Of a stretch of DNA of 64,000 nucleotides, positions 33,734 through 45,760 are shown one piece after another. The DNA comes from Paragonimus westermani (taxonomy: Eukaryota; Platyhelminthes; Trematoda; Plagiorchiida; Troglotrematidae), in assembly GCA_008508345.1 (NCBI GenBank), contig QNGE01000291.1:103345-167344 (forward strand), written 5' to 3'. The notes under the pieces were generated by a model, which saw only the letters and a program-made list of their open reading frames with translations, did not search any database and was not told where the DNA came from. Every line of letters begins with the position of its first letter. The stretch's first letter is position 1. The translations under genes were made by a program, and so were the position numbers.

Positions 33734-34494
33734 CCGCCTGCCATTTCTAGATATCCTAGTAAGTCCTCAGGAAGATGGCTCGGTTAAAAGAACTGTTTAT
33801 AAGGAACCTACCTGGTCAGCTCAATACCTATTTTTCAGCAGCTTCACACTGGCCTAATACAAACGAACACTGGTGAATACTCTGTTCACGTGAGCAAGGC
33901 GAATCTGTACGCACGACAGTCTTGCGAAGGAACTCGATTTGATTACTTCTGTCCTACAATCAAATGGTTACCCCCAGAAGGTTCATAGATAGGCACAGTA
34001 AACAAAAGGTACCACCCGAATAGGTGATAATTATAGAGAAGAAGAAGAGGGTCTACAAATAGCTGCCTTTTAAGAGTGATTAAATCATGCACTAAATGAC
34101 ACGGCGATTGAGAAACTCAAGTAAACCAACGTTCAATACAACTGAACTCCGTGTAATTGTTCGAGCTCGGAAGCTACCAGTGTCTTCATTCAAAGTGGAT
34201 CAGCCTATCGGTGCCACTTCACATTGTGTTTACCAATTATGTTTACCAATTTGTATGTAACTGCGGAGAAAGTTACACAGGTAGAACCGAGAAATGCTTG
34301 AGCTCCAGAATGAAAGAACATCGACCTAAATGGGTATAGAAGTCTGTGTTACCGGAAAATGACGATGCTTCTGAAACGCGCAAACAGCCAGTTTCATCAT
34401 CCGCTAGACACGTCTTGACCACCCGTCACGCTGTCAATTCATCTTATACATTCAGATTCCTGTCACGTCATTCTAACCCGAGATTCCAACGGCT

Positions 34495-34689
34495 TGCTGA
34501 AGCAGTTGCAATCAGTCGACTCAAACCAGCTCCCTGTGTTAAGAAACAACTGTTCGTGAACTCGTTCCTTCCTTGGACTTAATGACTGATCCTTATTGAT
34601 TATCCACTCATCTGGTTGTTTGCTATGGGAAAAAACATCCATGTTGTAAATTTGGTATTGTTGGGTCAATCTGAAATGCTTGCATCTAC
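34495..34689. repeat. 195-bp inverted repeat, left arm
   Basis: Apparently perfect reverse complement of 35061-35255 with no gap. It comprises the PLE-3 C-terminal codons and 3' untranslated end. The arms stop matching at GCATCTAC, the 3' edge of the PLE. Confidence 0.9.
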
Positions 34690-34749
34690 TAGTTTCCTTA
34701 TTCTGAATGCTTTGTTCAAACACGTATGACCAAAACAACATCGAAGGTC

Positions 34750-34870
34750 CCAGCTGTATACGCGTCAACGCCGCCTTTGTGCCCTACAGTCGTTTCAAGA
34801 CGCAAGGTGCGTCCTGTTTGGTCGAGGCTTCAGCGAATAAGGAATACAACAGGCCCCAACTGTCTATTTT
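34750..34870 (+). mobile_element. Small PLE C-terminal remnant inside the inverted-repeat loop
   Basis: NAAFVPYSRFKTQGASCLVE followed by ASANKEYN.PQL resembles the ..VY.....LAEA.AI....P.LC. tail of PLE proteins. Short and decayed. Confidence 0.35.
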
Positions 34871-35060
34871 CGCTGTAATGATATGCTCATCATTGCTGTC
34901 AACACCGACGCACCGGTGGTCAACGTTGATCGTCAATTACCATTCAGTAATAAATCCCTGGTTTATCGACGAAATCTTTGTTTCTAAACCAACTTCTTTG
35001 TATCTGAAACAGTTGGTTCCCTCAAACACTTTGAACAAAACAGCTAAAACATGAAAACTG

Positions 35061-35255
35061 GTAGATGCAAGCATTTCAGATTGACCCAACAATACCAAAT
35101 TTACAACATGGATGTTTTTTCCCATAGCAAACAACCAGATGAGTGGATAATCAATAAGGATCAGTCATTAAGTCCAAGGAAGGAACGAGTTCACGAACAG
35201 TTGTTTCTTAACACAGGGAGCTGGTTTGAGTCGACTGATTGCAACTGCTTCAGCA
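35061..35255. repeat. 195-bp inverted repeat, right arm
   Basis: Partner of 34495-34689. It carries a PLE 3' end in reverse orientation directly in front of the plus-strand PLE-4 coding sequence, with a loop of 371 bp between arms. Confidence 0.9.
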
Positions 35256-36260
35256 TATCGCTGGACGAGACTAGTAGAACAACCAGTTGTTATCAACGCC
35301 ATGTAAATGATGTTTTTTACGTAGTGGACAAAACAGAAGATTTACGGAAGCTTTTGGCCGTTTTCAACACGGCGCATAAGAACATTGTGTTCATTTTGGA
35401 ACAATAAACTGATGACTGCAAGCCATTTTTGGACGTAGTACTAACGCGTAGACCAGATGAATCGTTACAGCGAAATGTATATAGAAAGAAAACCTGGAGT
35501 GTGCAATATCTACACTTCCACAGCTATGTGCCATATAGTTTGAGACGGGGTCTTGTACGCTGCTTGACAAATAAGACAAAAAGAATCTGTACGGAAGATA
35601 CGATCGAATGGGAGGTAAGTATGATACAGGATGTTCTTTCTAGTAATGCCTATCCTGAGAAATTCAATATCAGAAGCATGCAAGAGAGACCAAAGCAAGC
35701 TCCAATAAACATAGTTGATAAGAAGAAGATCGATATAACTTTGCCTCTCAAAGGTGACGCAGCGGCCAAGCTGATTACGCGCCAACTAACTGATGCGATT
35801 GGCAGTACCTACTATGCTGCAAGTCCTGTCGTAACGTTCCACTCAAAACGGACGGTGCCACTTAATCCGAAAGATAGTATGCCTAGCAGTGCTGTCTCAT
35901 TTTTGATCTATTCATTTGACTGTTCCTGTGGTTCAGTATATATTGGTCGCAACCACTAGGCGTTTATCGGAAAGAATTCGTGAACACTGCCCGACGTGGC
36001 TTCGTTCCGGATTAACAAGGAACATTAACTCCTCCATTTTGGTCCACCTAGTTGACTGTGACCAACACAGTCACGGATAGAGCATTTCACACTGTCTACC
36101 GTGCCCTGGCCGCCGCGTCACAAAAGATCAAGGGGCGCATCCTGTTTATGGCCGAGGCGGTCGCAGTCCGATTACGTCAACCCTATTTTTGTGTTGAAAA
36201 ACAGTTTCTTTTTTCGATGTTCATCAAATTCGTTCGCCAAACGCATGTTTAACTCGTTTT
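35256..36260 (+). mobile_element. Penelope-like element PLE-4, 3' part
   Basis: Begins within the RT at motif C (RHVNDVFYVV, normally RYVDD). Then a stop, KPFLDVVLTRRPDESLQRNV, WSVQYLHFHSYVPYSLRRGL, LSSNAYPEKFNI, and a GIY-YIG nuclease FDCSCGSVYIGR near 35950. A frameshift follows (RRLSERIREHCPTWL). The C-terminus is AEAVAVRLRQPYFCVEKQFL near 36150-36200. The Asp-Asp pair of motif C has become Asn-Asp. The 5' half is missing. Confidence 0.85.
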
Positions 36261-36261
36261 G

Positions 36262-39015
36262 TTGCCAGCTCTTGACATACGGAGCATCGGTTAGCTCACA
36301 TTGTGCTCGAATTGTCTCTCGACAACGCCAACCTGTCTGTGGAACTACGCTCTTTCGTCCTCTCTCTATTATACTAGAGGAAAGTGACTTTCCTATGAAA
36401 TGGCTGCTCATCTTGGTAGAACTGTTCATATTGTGATAAGTGACCAAGTCGGGGATCCGATTATTCCGACACAAAACGGAATATCTCAACATATCCGTGA
36501 GATATGGTCGAAGCCTACAACGGATGAATGACAGACACCATGAGGGGTCGAATGAGCTATCACTGAATAAAATCGGTCCAAGTATCAAGGAAGAATAGGC
36601 AGAATGTATTACAACCATTCGTCGGGCCGGGGTGCGCATAGCATTGAAATGAAAACCTCACCGTGTATTGGATTGAATTTCCGGTCCACGGACACAAACA
36701 CGCAAACAGCGCAAAAACTTGCGAATTTAACAGTGATCATCTTGCTTTATCGTACGACTTTTCTGTACCATGTTTTAAGTTATTACGAAAATATCCTACC
36801 TTGGTCTAGCTTAACTGCCGTTTGCCGAGAGTGTAGATGATAGATTACTAAATTTCCTAGGAGTTAGTCAAAGGCGACAATCCTCAACACAACCATCCTA
36901 CTCCTACTTCACCCTTGTTTGGAAATTGAAGCTTTTTCATGGTTCAGTAGCGTCTAAGTATCAATATCGACTACTGAAAAGTTACTGATATGTATTTGTT
37001 TGCGGACATCTCAAGTTGCATCTATGACTGACCAATTGGAACTGACTATTTACTCACTCCTGTATTTGTGTAAACCATGTCAATCATCAGTGAAATTGGT
37101 TGGTCTAGAGGCAGTGAGCGAGAGCTAATGTAAGTGTATACCTGTGTTAACCTACCTCATATAACGTTCTGTTATGGCAACCAGTCGTCTGCTTTGTATA
37201 CATACCTCCTGCAGTTAAACACAGTGAGGTCGATTTGATGCAATTGTGCACTCAGCCATATTCAGATTATCTCAAGGACCGTTACCTTGGCTACGAACAA
37301 ATACAACTTGTACAATGGTAACTTGAATCGCCATTCTGACTGAGGTAACAATCAGCAGAATAAAAAAGGGTAAAATGCACGACTTGCATCTCACACCAAC
37401 ACTCCCATTGAAAAAAATTATGCCCCTCTCTGGGCTCACTAGTTAGTAACAGTTTGACGAAGACTCACCTTGATGTGCTCTGTGAAAAGAACGAGCAAGT
37501 GGATCACTCATCCTATTTACATCACCATACATGTTCACTTGCATAATTATACACATTCCTGTATCCGCCTTCTCTGATAAACAGTATCAACCGTATAAGC
37601 TTAGATGTTTGATAGGAAAGAGAATAATCAGCAGACTAACTTTGTTTTTTTTACATTATTGGGGAAATACAAGCTGTTAGAAGACTCGTGAATGATGGGT
37701 GGCTGTCCATTCGAGCCCAAAGTTTGATATTTAAGCCCTGGTTGATGTGAAGGAACTATTTCGGGCCGGATGAAACGCTTATTCATCTAAAAATAGGTGA
37801 GGCAGACAGGACTTATATCAATACACGGACACCCATCAAAGCTATACTAGGCTTGTTGTGTACAGTAGGTTAATATAGTGCATCGCGTGTTGTATCTACC
37901 ATCATATGTNAAGGTCCAGTCTCACCATCATATGTATCGGGTTCACTTGGTGGCAGGTGATCAATTTGACAGATTTGAGACTTCACTGATAGTGAGCCAT
38001 ATTGACCATCTCACACAATCTCTCCTAAACACCAGTCGGTTGAATATCTATCCAAACTTAATTCAATTACCATAGTTATTCCGCAAAATTGAAAATATTT
38101 CGTATACTTTACTGTTCTCAAGCTAAAGAAAAAACATTCCGGCGAAGGGAATCAATTTGTATTTGTTAGTTCACGAGTTTCTGTCATAGAGAGGCAAGAT
38201 GCATTTAGTTTGGCAGGCGTGCGAGTTAACAACTTCGTAATAATACCAATGAAAATGATATAATTTCTGGTTACTGTGATCGAGGATTCTAGCACATACA
38301 CATTAGCTTTCAACACCAACGGTGTGAGTAAATAGAGTAAAAACTAATCTAGAAAGTTGAAGCAGATCTGCCCGTTGCATCTGGATCGTGGTATCAAAAA
38401 CACGACCGTCTTCAATATCTTCATAGTATCCGCTGGTAATCGCAGTGCCCTTGTGCAGATCGTAGTTAGGTAAACAGAAAACATGTACGGTTCATGTACA
38501 GGTTCAACTGAAACTAGACGTTTAATTGCAAGCAACGGTGTGACGTTGCAACATGGAACCGGATTAGATTTCGAAAATAATCGTTCCTATAATCGCTGCT
38601 GAATCAAATCCCATAGTACGTTTTGACAACTTGAAGTCTGACATTGTTATCATCATTGCCATAAAGTTTGTCGGCTTCGAACCCTATTCGAGGGTACCAT
38701 GACTGGGGCTGTAGTTGGCCTTAACACTGACCCGCGAATTAGTGAAGTAGTTACGTTAACTTATGCTTTGATGTTTGTCACCCCGGGAAACGCCCTTTAC
38801 ATTCTTGATGACAGATCCTATTCTCCAAAACGAAAAAGGGGAAAACGGTTGCCAATAAAATCTTGTCAATCAAAGCACAAGAAAATTTGAAAAAACTATT
38901 CTGAAATACGGTACAGCTTATTATGGACTGAAAGTTAGATTTTTGGTCCATCACTGACGTTTCTTTTGTTTTGGTGACCTTAACAAAGGTCGCTTGTAGG
39001 TTTCTGGTTCTTCAG
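36262..39015. other. TBC1D31 intron, nothing recognised
   Basis: Contains an ambiguous base at 37910 between two copies of CATCATATGT about 20 bp apart. No gene or element signature was found. Confidence 0.4.
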
Positions 39016-39078
39016 CGCGCCCCGGACAAAAACGATCGCTGCTTGTACAGGGTTATAGACACACTGAAAGACATCACG
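39016..39078 (+). CDS. Candidate 63-bp cassette exon within TBC1D31 intron
   Basis: A good acceptor (tttctggttcttcag|C) and a good donor (ATCACG|gtgagc) enclose exactly 21 codons (APDKNDRCLYRVIDTLKDIT after Arg). It is phase 0 at both ends, compatible with the phase 0 junction 31029/43845. Vertebrate TBC1D31 has no insert there, so it could be a lineage-specific optional exon or a chance pair of sites. The open frame continues to 39390. Confidence 0.25.
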
Positions 39079-40129
39079 GTGAGCTTCGCTAACAGCTTAA
39101 CTTTGCATTATATGTTACGACGGAACGGCTACGTTTTAGAAAGTTGTTTAGCCACATCTTTTGAAGCGCAAAAATCCTTCACCCTTTGGAAGAGCTCAGT
39201 TCACCTTTTTGTGCACACCATGGACAAACACACGCGAAATGCCAATCGATACGCACCCAAGCCACTGGCAGTGCATCTTGACAACTACTGTACCAACGAA
39301 TTTACTTTGGATAACAGATTCTCAAAGCGTCTGATACAAACATATGACCGTCTAACGTTGGACCAGCGCATTAACTTGGGGGCACCTTAGCAACTTGTGA
39401 TGGTCATATAATTATGTCACCTGTTTTATCCGCACTATCTTGCATACTTTTATTTCCCTGGAAGTGATTCAAACGAGCTTAGGACCATGGTTCTCCGACA
39501 GCGCTTGTTTGTTTCTCGAAGAATGTTCCCTTTCGGTTTGTTAACATTACTGACAAATGATACCGTTGTAAGAGGGAGTATTCCTATGATTTTATCGTTT
39601 GATATACTTGATACGGTGATGATCCGTATGACAATCGGTGATCTTCAATATTACATCTATTGATGTTAACGATTAACTGGATATTGTTGCCGATCTTGTC
39701 TACGTCAATCTAGCAACAGCAGACCAAGGACGTAAGGCTTTCTGTTTGTAACACTTGAATTGTAACAATTCGTTGAATTACACGAACGGAATAACTCCGT
39801 AAACTGTTGCATGGAATCGCATCAAAATTAGTCAATTTGCGAGATGTTTATTCCATCAGCAAAGTGGAACACGGATGCTTCTTCTCATGTGATGCCTAAC
39901 TTCACTGTACCACAGGGGGCCACGTTGTTAACTTTTCTGTTCCAATCAAGCATCTATGGTTCTCATGACTCGGTGTTTGTGTTTTTCACATGGATCATTC
40001 TGACACTTCTAATTCCATATCATTTCTCCATTACTTGTCTGGACTGATCGAATAGTGAAGCACCTATCACTTGTCTACAAATAATTCAACGTATGAAATT
40101 GTCTTCGTCTCACTTGTTTACGGCAACCA
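39079..40129. other. TBC1D31 intron, nothing recognised
   Basis: The open frame from 38971 runs to 39390 without a known domain. The rest has no signature. Confidence 0.35.
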
Positions 40130-40350
40130 TCAACTAATAACTGGACCGCATGTGGAGTTGTGTACACAGAGTCCTCTTATTCCCAAACACTATTCACGAG
40201 GTGGATCCCACACAGGCATTCATTCTTGTTTACACAAACGATGAGCCGCGGTTATTGAGGTACACTGAAGCAGTGGCTTTGAGGCGTTGATATCTACCTT
40301 GCTCTGTGAAGAAGACCTCATTTATCAGCTTACCATTCTCTTGGTAACGG
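40130..40350 (+). mobile_element. Penelope-like C-terminal remnant (PLE-10)
   Basis: Plus strand from about 40198: VDPTQAFILVYTNDEPRLLR then YTEAVALRR, a stop, and PCSVKKTSFISLPFSW ending at a stop. This matches the PLE C-terminal tail (HXVD...F...Y....PRLLR.AEA.AI....P.LCVKK..FV...LPW). The nuclease core upstream is lost. Confidence 0.65.
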
Positions 40351-43300
40351 CGATACTGGCTGATTAGCACATAGCACACGCACTTGATAATATGTGGCGA
40401 AGCTGAACAGGCCGTAATTCGTGTGCATTGGTATTTTTGACTGCCTCATCAAAATTCGTCTGGCAAAAATACTGTTGTAACTTGTCATTCAAATAGTTCG
40501 AATATGCTTGATATCGACGGGGACTTTATAATTTTCGAACATTTAAGTGATCAGTAGTTTTTTATTGGTAAAATCCCACTCATAGCACTCCAGATATGAC
40601 GAAGCTTCTGCGTTAGGGATGCAACCAATAAACCAAACTACCGACTGCTTACAGCTTGTCCTTAAATTACCACTCAGCTGTTTGTGAGTTAATTTATGCC
40701 ACAACATGCACAGGCCCTATCAGATCAATGGTGTTTTCATGAAGACCACGAGACTAATATCCTATTAAGTTTATTTATGTCCCCTACTGCAGCTTGTCAT
40801 CAATTTTTAGAACTCGTTAACGGTTGTCTGCTTTACACTGGTTACACTGTTCTTCTGTAGTTTTATCTCTTCTGAAGAATGAACCTAAACTCTCTAATAG
40901 ATCTACGCAATTTTCAGCTGGACAGAACAACATTACATTCACATGCATTGTCAGTGTCACAGTTGAGTCTCGTTTGAACTAACGCGTGTAGTTTGTTGAC
41001 AAAATTGTCGGTGATAGCAATTATCCTTTATTCTATGGCCTATCCGAATCATTATTCTATCCTGCAACAATATTTATGCATAGACTTGCGTATGCTTTTA
41101 CTTAAATGTACACTTCTGTGACCCCTGCCTGACCATAACCTTAGTGACTCATAAACCCATTTACCAGAGGATCACAGTAATTTTTTGTTACTCAACACCG
41201 ACTCGAGGTGTCCACAGTGTTCGCTATAAAGTTACTCGATTCGGTTCTATGTTACCTGGTGAAATAACTTCACGGTGCCTCACTCTCATTCATTCACCTC
41301 ATTATTTTGGACGCTATTACACTCATTATACTAGGCAAACAATGGTCGATGTGCTCACCTACCGCCAAGTTGAATACAAATGCCTACCTGAAATGACCCC
41401 GATTGAGAAAAAGGTTAAAAACAATGGTCCATTGGCTGTTCTATTCGAGATTACATGGGCGCAATTATGTCAACGGTGTGCATGTTTTCTGGCAGGAACA
41501 GCACGCTGATCATTTCAATTGTTACGGCCTTGCAACAAGTTGGATACTGTAACGAGATTTTTGTATTACACCCCATGGGTTTGCAAGGTCGTCGTTCTCC
41601 ACAAAGAGCAACAGATATACAATGGCGGTTAACACCGGTAATCAAATATCCTATAACCATGGGATAAGAGATAGTAAAATACAAAGAAAAAAAGTATTCT
41701 TTCCATGAACCCCTATGTGCAAATTCAAACCGTTAACCGCCTGGAAATGAGTAACAATGCGTGAGCTTCCATACGGCACGCTGAGCCGTGTAGACCGCTA
41801 CATCTTGTCATATTGTCCAAACATAGATTTTGGAGGCGTTCATCATAACCATGGCTCTAAACACCTTCATAGTTCAGTGTGACTACTACTGAGGTTTGAT
41901 TAAAATAACAAATAACGTGATCAAAGCAACCGGAAATCTTATCATTTGCGTCACTTGTCCTGTTGTAGCTGAAGATCGTTAAGTAAAACAGAATCTTCTA
42001 TTCCACTTCGCATTTTTACTCTTCGCGGCAACAGTGAGTGGTCACTGGCAATCCCATTCTGACTGGTTCCATTTTCACTAACTTGGTATGAACAAGTTAC
42101 ACATCATTTGTGTACAAGTTCCTAGTCACGAACACTGCTTATTGGACTTGTTGTCGAGCGAATTGGAGCATCGGATCGTAAAACGATAATTGTTAGTTGG
42201 ATTCTTACTTAGGCCAGCCCTGATGACGAAGAAACAGGTCGCGGATTAGCGGTTACAGGGTAAGCATCGTGAAACATTATATTCCCCCTCTTGGGCCATT
42301 GTGGCTACATCCAACGAAATCTGACTATCCGAGATGGATTGTGTCCATCCATGTTAAATGGAGTATTAACAAGTTAAACGTCGTTTACAAACTTACTCAT
42401 CTCTCGGCCATGTTTATCAGTTTTACGTGTGGAGCAGAATGTGGCGTCTCTCAAAGGTATTGTTACCTTTTCGTGCATAGTTACATTTCATTAAAACAGA
42501 CGAAAATCACCATCCCACGATGGTGACACTGCCAGTTCGCACCGTTAGTTTTTGAGTTGTACTCATATTACTGCAGTCATCATCAGCTACCAGTGAGGTG
42601 ACGATGGATAGGTGAGTAACATTCAGGAATGGATTGGTTCTAGAAGCCATCGGGTGCAAGCGGAGTAACTCTTCGCTGTACTGGATTCCGACCAAATAAC
42701 TCTGTTCATATCTTCAGGCCAACTTGTACATCACTTACCTTTATTAGTGTTTACATGTGGAGACTGACGTCACAGAAGCTGACTGATAGCAAACTTCGAC
42801 CCCTGAATGTGTGTGGTGGTCCTTCGTATGCTCATGTGCATCTGCTCAATAGCCAGAATATTGCCTTTTTTCGGATTTGCCGAAGGCTGCATCCCGCTGC
42901 ACAGTGGACATAGAGACGGATTACTCTTACTGATTGCTTCATTTTAGGTCTACTGAGTTTGTAGGTCGACGTGCTCTCGTGTAACGGGACGGTCTTTCCC
43001 TGACATTTCTATTCCTGCTACTTGTTGTGGCTTGTTTATGTGGTAAAGAAATACACCCCTGTATGTTTTGTTCCACAGTTCCCTAAAGCGAACATTTCTG
43101 CAGCTTCCATCGTTAACTGATTCATAACAGTTTGCTGTTAACTAGCTGTTCGACACTATAGTGTTTCCAGATAAACCACTGCGATAACTGAAGAATCTGG
43201 GACGTACCGTGGTATAGTAGGTGATCCTATCGTTTGCATACATTTTCATGGTTAGAACATAAGGCGGAAACGTCCATTTTAGACCAGTTTACTCAATACG

Positions 43301-43844
43301 ACTTAAATGTGAAGACGGAAGCTATGTGGACATTATTGTGGGAACTTTCGCTTTTAATATATAGTCGGCAGCGGCGTTTTTGCAAAGGGCATACAATGTC
43401 TGGATATTTTCAACCCACTGTATCGTATATATCATTTATATATATATATCTCATATATGTATATACTCACACTAGGGGTTATTGTTTTTCACGCTTCACT
43501 ATGGCCAAAATGTTAATGATCATACACTGGTGAAACATGCCGTACGAACCCACCTCTGGATAGTACGCTACTTCGGTTGCCGCATTATATCAAACCTCTG
43601 TTGTTTCGACTGTTTCCGTGTTGGTTTGGATAACTCGGTGGTATCCAGCTTACAAGTGTGACACTGTAGCGCCTAGTGACATACGGTTGATCACCAGGTT
43701 TTACGTTTTCATTCTCGATACCAAATCCTATCCTACTACATAAGGTGCTTATTACACATGGCTGTTTATGCATGCAGCCGATTACTTACCATCTATGCTT
43801 GTTTAAAATTCGGCTTTTCTTTGTCATTCTGTTCCCTTCTCTAG
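40351..43844. other. TBC1D31 intron, nothing recognised
   Basis: An AT microsatellite at about 43430-43465. The open frame at 41144-41509 (+) has no domain. Nothing else identified. Confidence 0.4.
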
Positions 43845-44201
43845 CTTCAAGGGTTGTTGATCGTCCTGGGTAGTAATCATCGTGTCCGATTTCTTGTGCG
43901 ATCGGTATTTCAACCGACCAAGTCATCAGCTGATGACCGCTACAAGAAGACAGTGAAATGCACACCCTCCGATACAATGACTGTTTGTTGGAGTTGTCTG
44001 TTTACTATCGGTATCGGATCGTGTGAAGACCCACTGATCGCTAGTATGGCCGTCCCAAAACCATTGCAGTCGTTTGGCTTCTTTCCGTTAGATTCGAATG
44101 AACTTCCCGCACCGACTGGGAGCGCCTACATGGCTTTCGTGGACCTACGGGGATATGTGCATGTGCACGATCTGTCGCTGGCTCTTAAACAATTACAGTC
44201 A
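43845..44201 (+). CDS. TBC1D31: TBC1D31 exon: last WD repeats
   Basis: The acceptor cccttctctag|CTT is in phase 0; the next AG downstream would give an immediate stop. LQGLLIVLGSNHRVRFL matches orthologue QVLGVLSQDGIMRFI, and GSAYMAFVDLRGYVHVHDLS then LALKQLQ matches GRYIASIMENGSLNIYSVQALTQE. Between them lies a longer spacer than in vertebrates, including a Cys-rich stretch (CTPSDTMTVCWSCLF). Donor CAGTCA|gtaagt, phase 0. 119 codons. Confidence 0.9.
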
Positions 44202-44959
44202 GTAAGTTTCGCTTCAGTTCATGCTTTCGTATCTGGTTGTCAGTCTGAATTATGCATACTTGAATACTCCTACATTCGAACTGCCTACATTTAAGCGACA
44301 GTCTTCAGAATAGAGTGATCTATACTATATAAACGGATTCAGAACACACGGTTTATATTTCCGAATCCGAGACCAAGACGTATACTAAGACTACCAAGGT
44401 AAAGACGAACAATTTCTTGATAATTCATTCCCAGGCCGGCACATTCATATAAGTAGTTGGTAGAGCTAGATGGAGATATCGCTCTGAGTTATTACAGGGT
44501 AACTAGGTTACTGGTCAGTCAATTGGAGATGGTTTGTTTGGTCCATTACATCACGCTTATCCATTGGTTTGGCAGCGCAGGTTGCCATCGACCTGGTGGT
44601 AAAAATGATAACAGAACAAACTGCTTTTGTTGAAAAAATACTGGGTCAACCAGCCGGATTCTGATAGTCTTGTGTCTTCATTCGGATGGTCCTTGATGGG
44701 TTACCTAGCACACGATAGACCACTTGGAAGACTTGACCAGTGATCACTTGGCTGTCACCTATAACTGGATGAGTTAGGATAGCACTGTTCACCGATCGTG
44801 TTTCACCGTACCCCCAACTAACTTGGGTAGTGTTCCCGGGTTCGTTTCGAAAGCTAACTTGCTATTCGACCAATATATAAATTGCTCCACAGAAACAAGA
44901 GGAAGAGTAGATACGCACCGAAGAGTTCTGAATTGTTCGACTATCTTCGCTATAATTTG
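44202..44959. other. TBC1D31 intron, nothing recognised
   Basis: Start of the 12.3-kb intron 44202-56478. No signature before the PLE fragment. Confidence 0.4.
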
Positions 44960-45760
44960 GATACAGAGTTGAACTATGGTATTGCTCCTACTGTTTGTCT
45001 GTTTTAGTTTATTTATCAGCTATTCTACAGAATTTTCACATTTGAACGGCGCTTTACTAAACGTGAAAATCTTTCCTACGTTTAGTACCTCAGGTATACG
45101 CGTCCTTCTGGTCATTTTTCTAGCGATAAATCACTCCAGACAGCAATTATCACGGATTACGTCCTCTGCGAATTCGGGTTTTATGTCCAGCTTATCTGTT
45201 GAACAAATCCTGTACTGTGTCGACCAGACAACGCACTAGATTTCTCCTTTGCTTTTGGGATAACAAACTGTGAAAGGTTGTGTGTTGGCCTGCTGACGCA
45301 TTCTTTAGGTGAATCGTGCGTTGAATAGCGCCGTCTATTCGTCGATGTAAACGAGCATCTAGAAAGGATAGTTGGATTTCAGTCTCACCCTCATGTGCAA
45401 ACTTAATTGGTCATTGGGCGCGACTGGACGCATCCAGTACCGTGATATATCAGTATCAGAGCTTGTGATGATGAATATACCATCCACGTACCGTGATACC
45501 GCATATGCTGGCTGGTTTTTGATTGGAGCGTGGCACATTCAAGCTTTCCCATGAATATATCGGCCGGGAGAGATGCGAGCGGGGAGCGCGTTAGCACACC
45601 CTCTGTCTGTCGGTACAGCAAACTATTGAATAGCAGTTATACATCGAAAGTACATCAAACCAGAAGCTTCTTTAACCTCATTTCTGGTATTCCAACGTCA
45701 AGTCCGGTCTCAGGCACGCAAACACACAAAACTAGCTGTTTCAAAAAACGGCACGTTAGT
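44960..45760 (-). mobile_element. Penelope-like RT fragment (PLE-7)
   Basis: Minus strand from about 45690: LDVGIPEMRLKKLL, LLYRQTEGVLTRSPLASLPA with DIFMGKLE (motif B, normally [22 protein letters not shown]), then in another frame SRYVDGIFIITSSDTDI (motif C; second Asp changed to Gly), QLSLHMRVRLKSNYPF (normally FLDV block). Later decayed RARRIC..D-like remains follow. Several frameshifts. The nuclease is not seen. Confidence 0.75.

Larger units (their letters stand above)
31746..34690 (+). mobile_element. Penelope-like element PLE-3, split by a later insertion
   Basis: RT part: PLRPILAMTNSPYHKF, motif A MCSVDAQSLFTNVLLPETIN, motif B RQVDRLAMGSPQGP, then YYKR, a stop and FDDIIFSRS (motif C degraded) to about 32320. 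After an insertion of about 1.4 kb (32330-33733, including the N gap) the frame resumes with RLPFLDILVSPQEDGSVKRT and WSAQYLFFSSF. The nuclease follows: VYQFVCNCGESYTGRT with MKEHRPKWV (34240-34339), and a C-terminus ending FVNSFLPW at 34582. The 3' untranslated end runs to about 34690. Multiple stops. Confidence 0.9.

Noticed and set aside
41144..41509. 121-codon plus-strand open frame
   Set aside because: No domain, no codon bias and no splice context; treated as chance.
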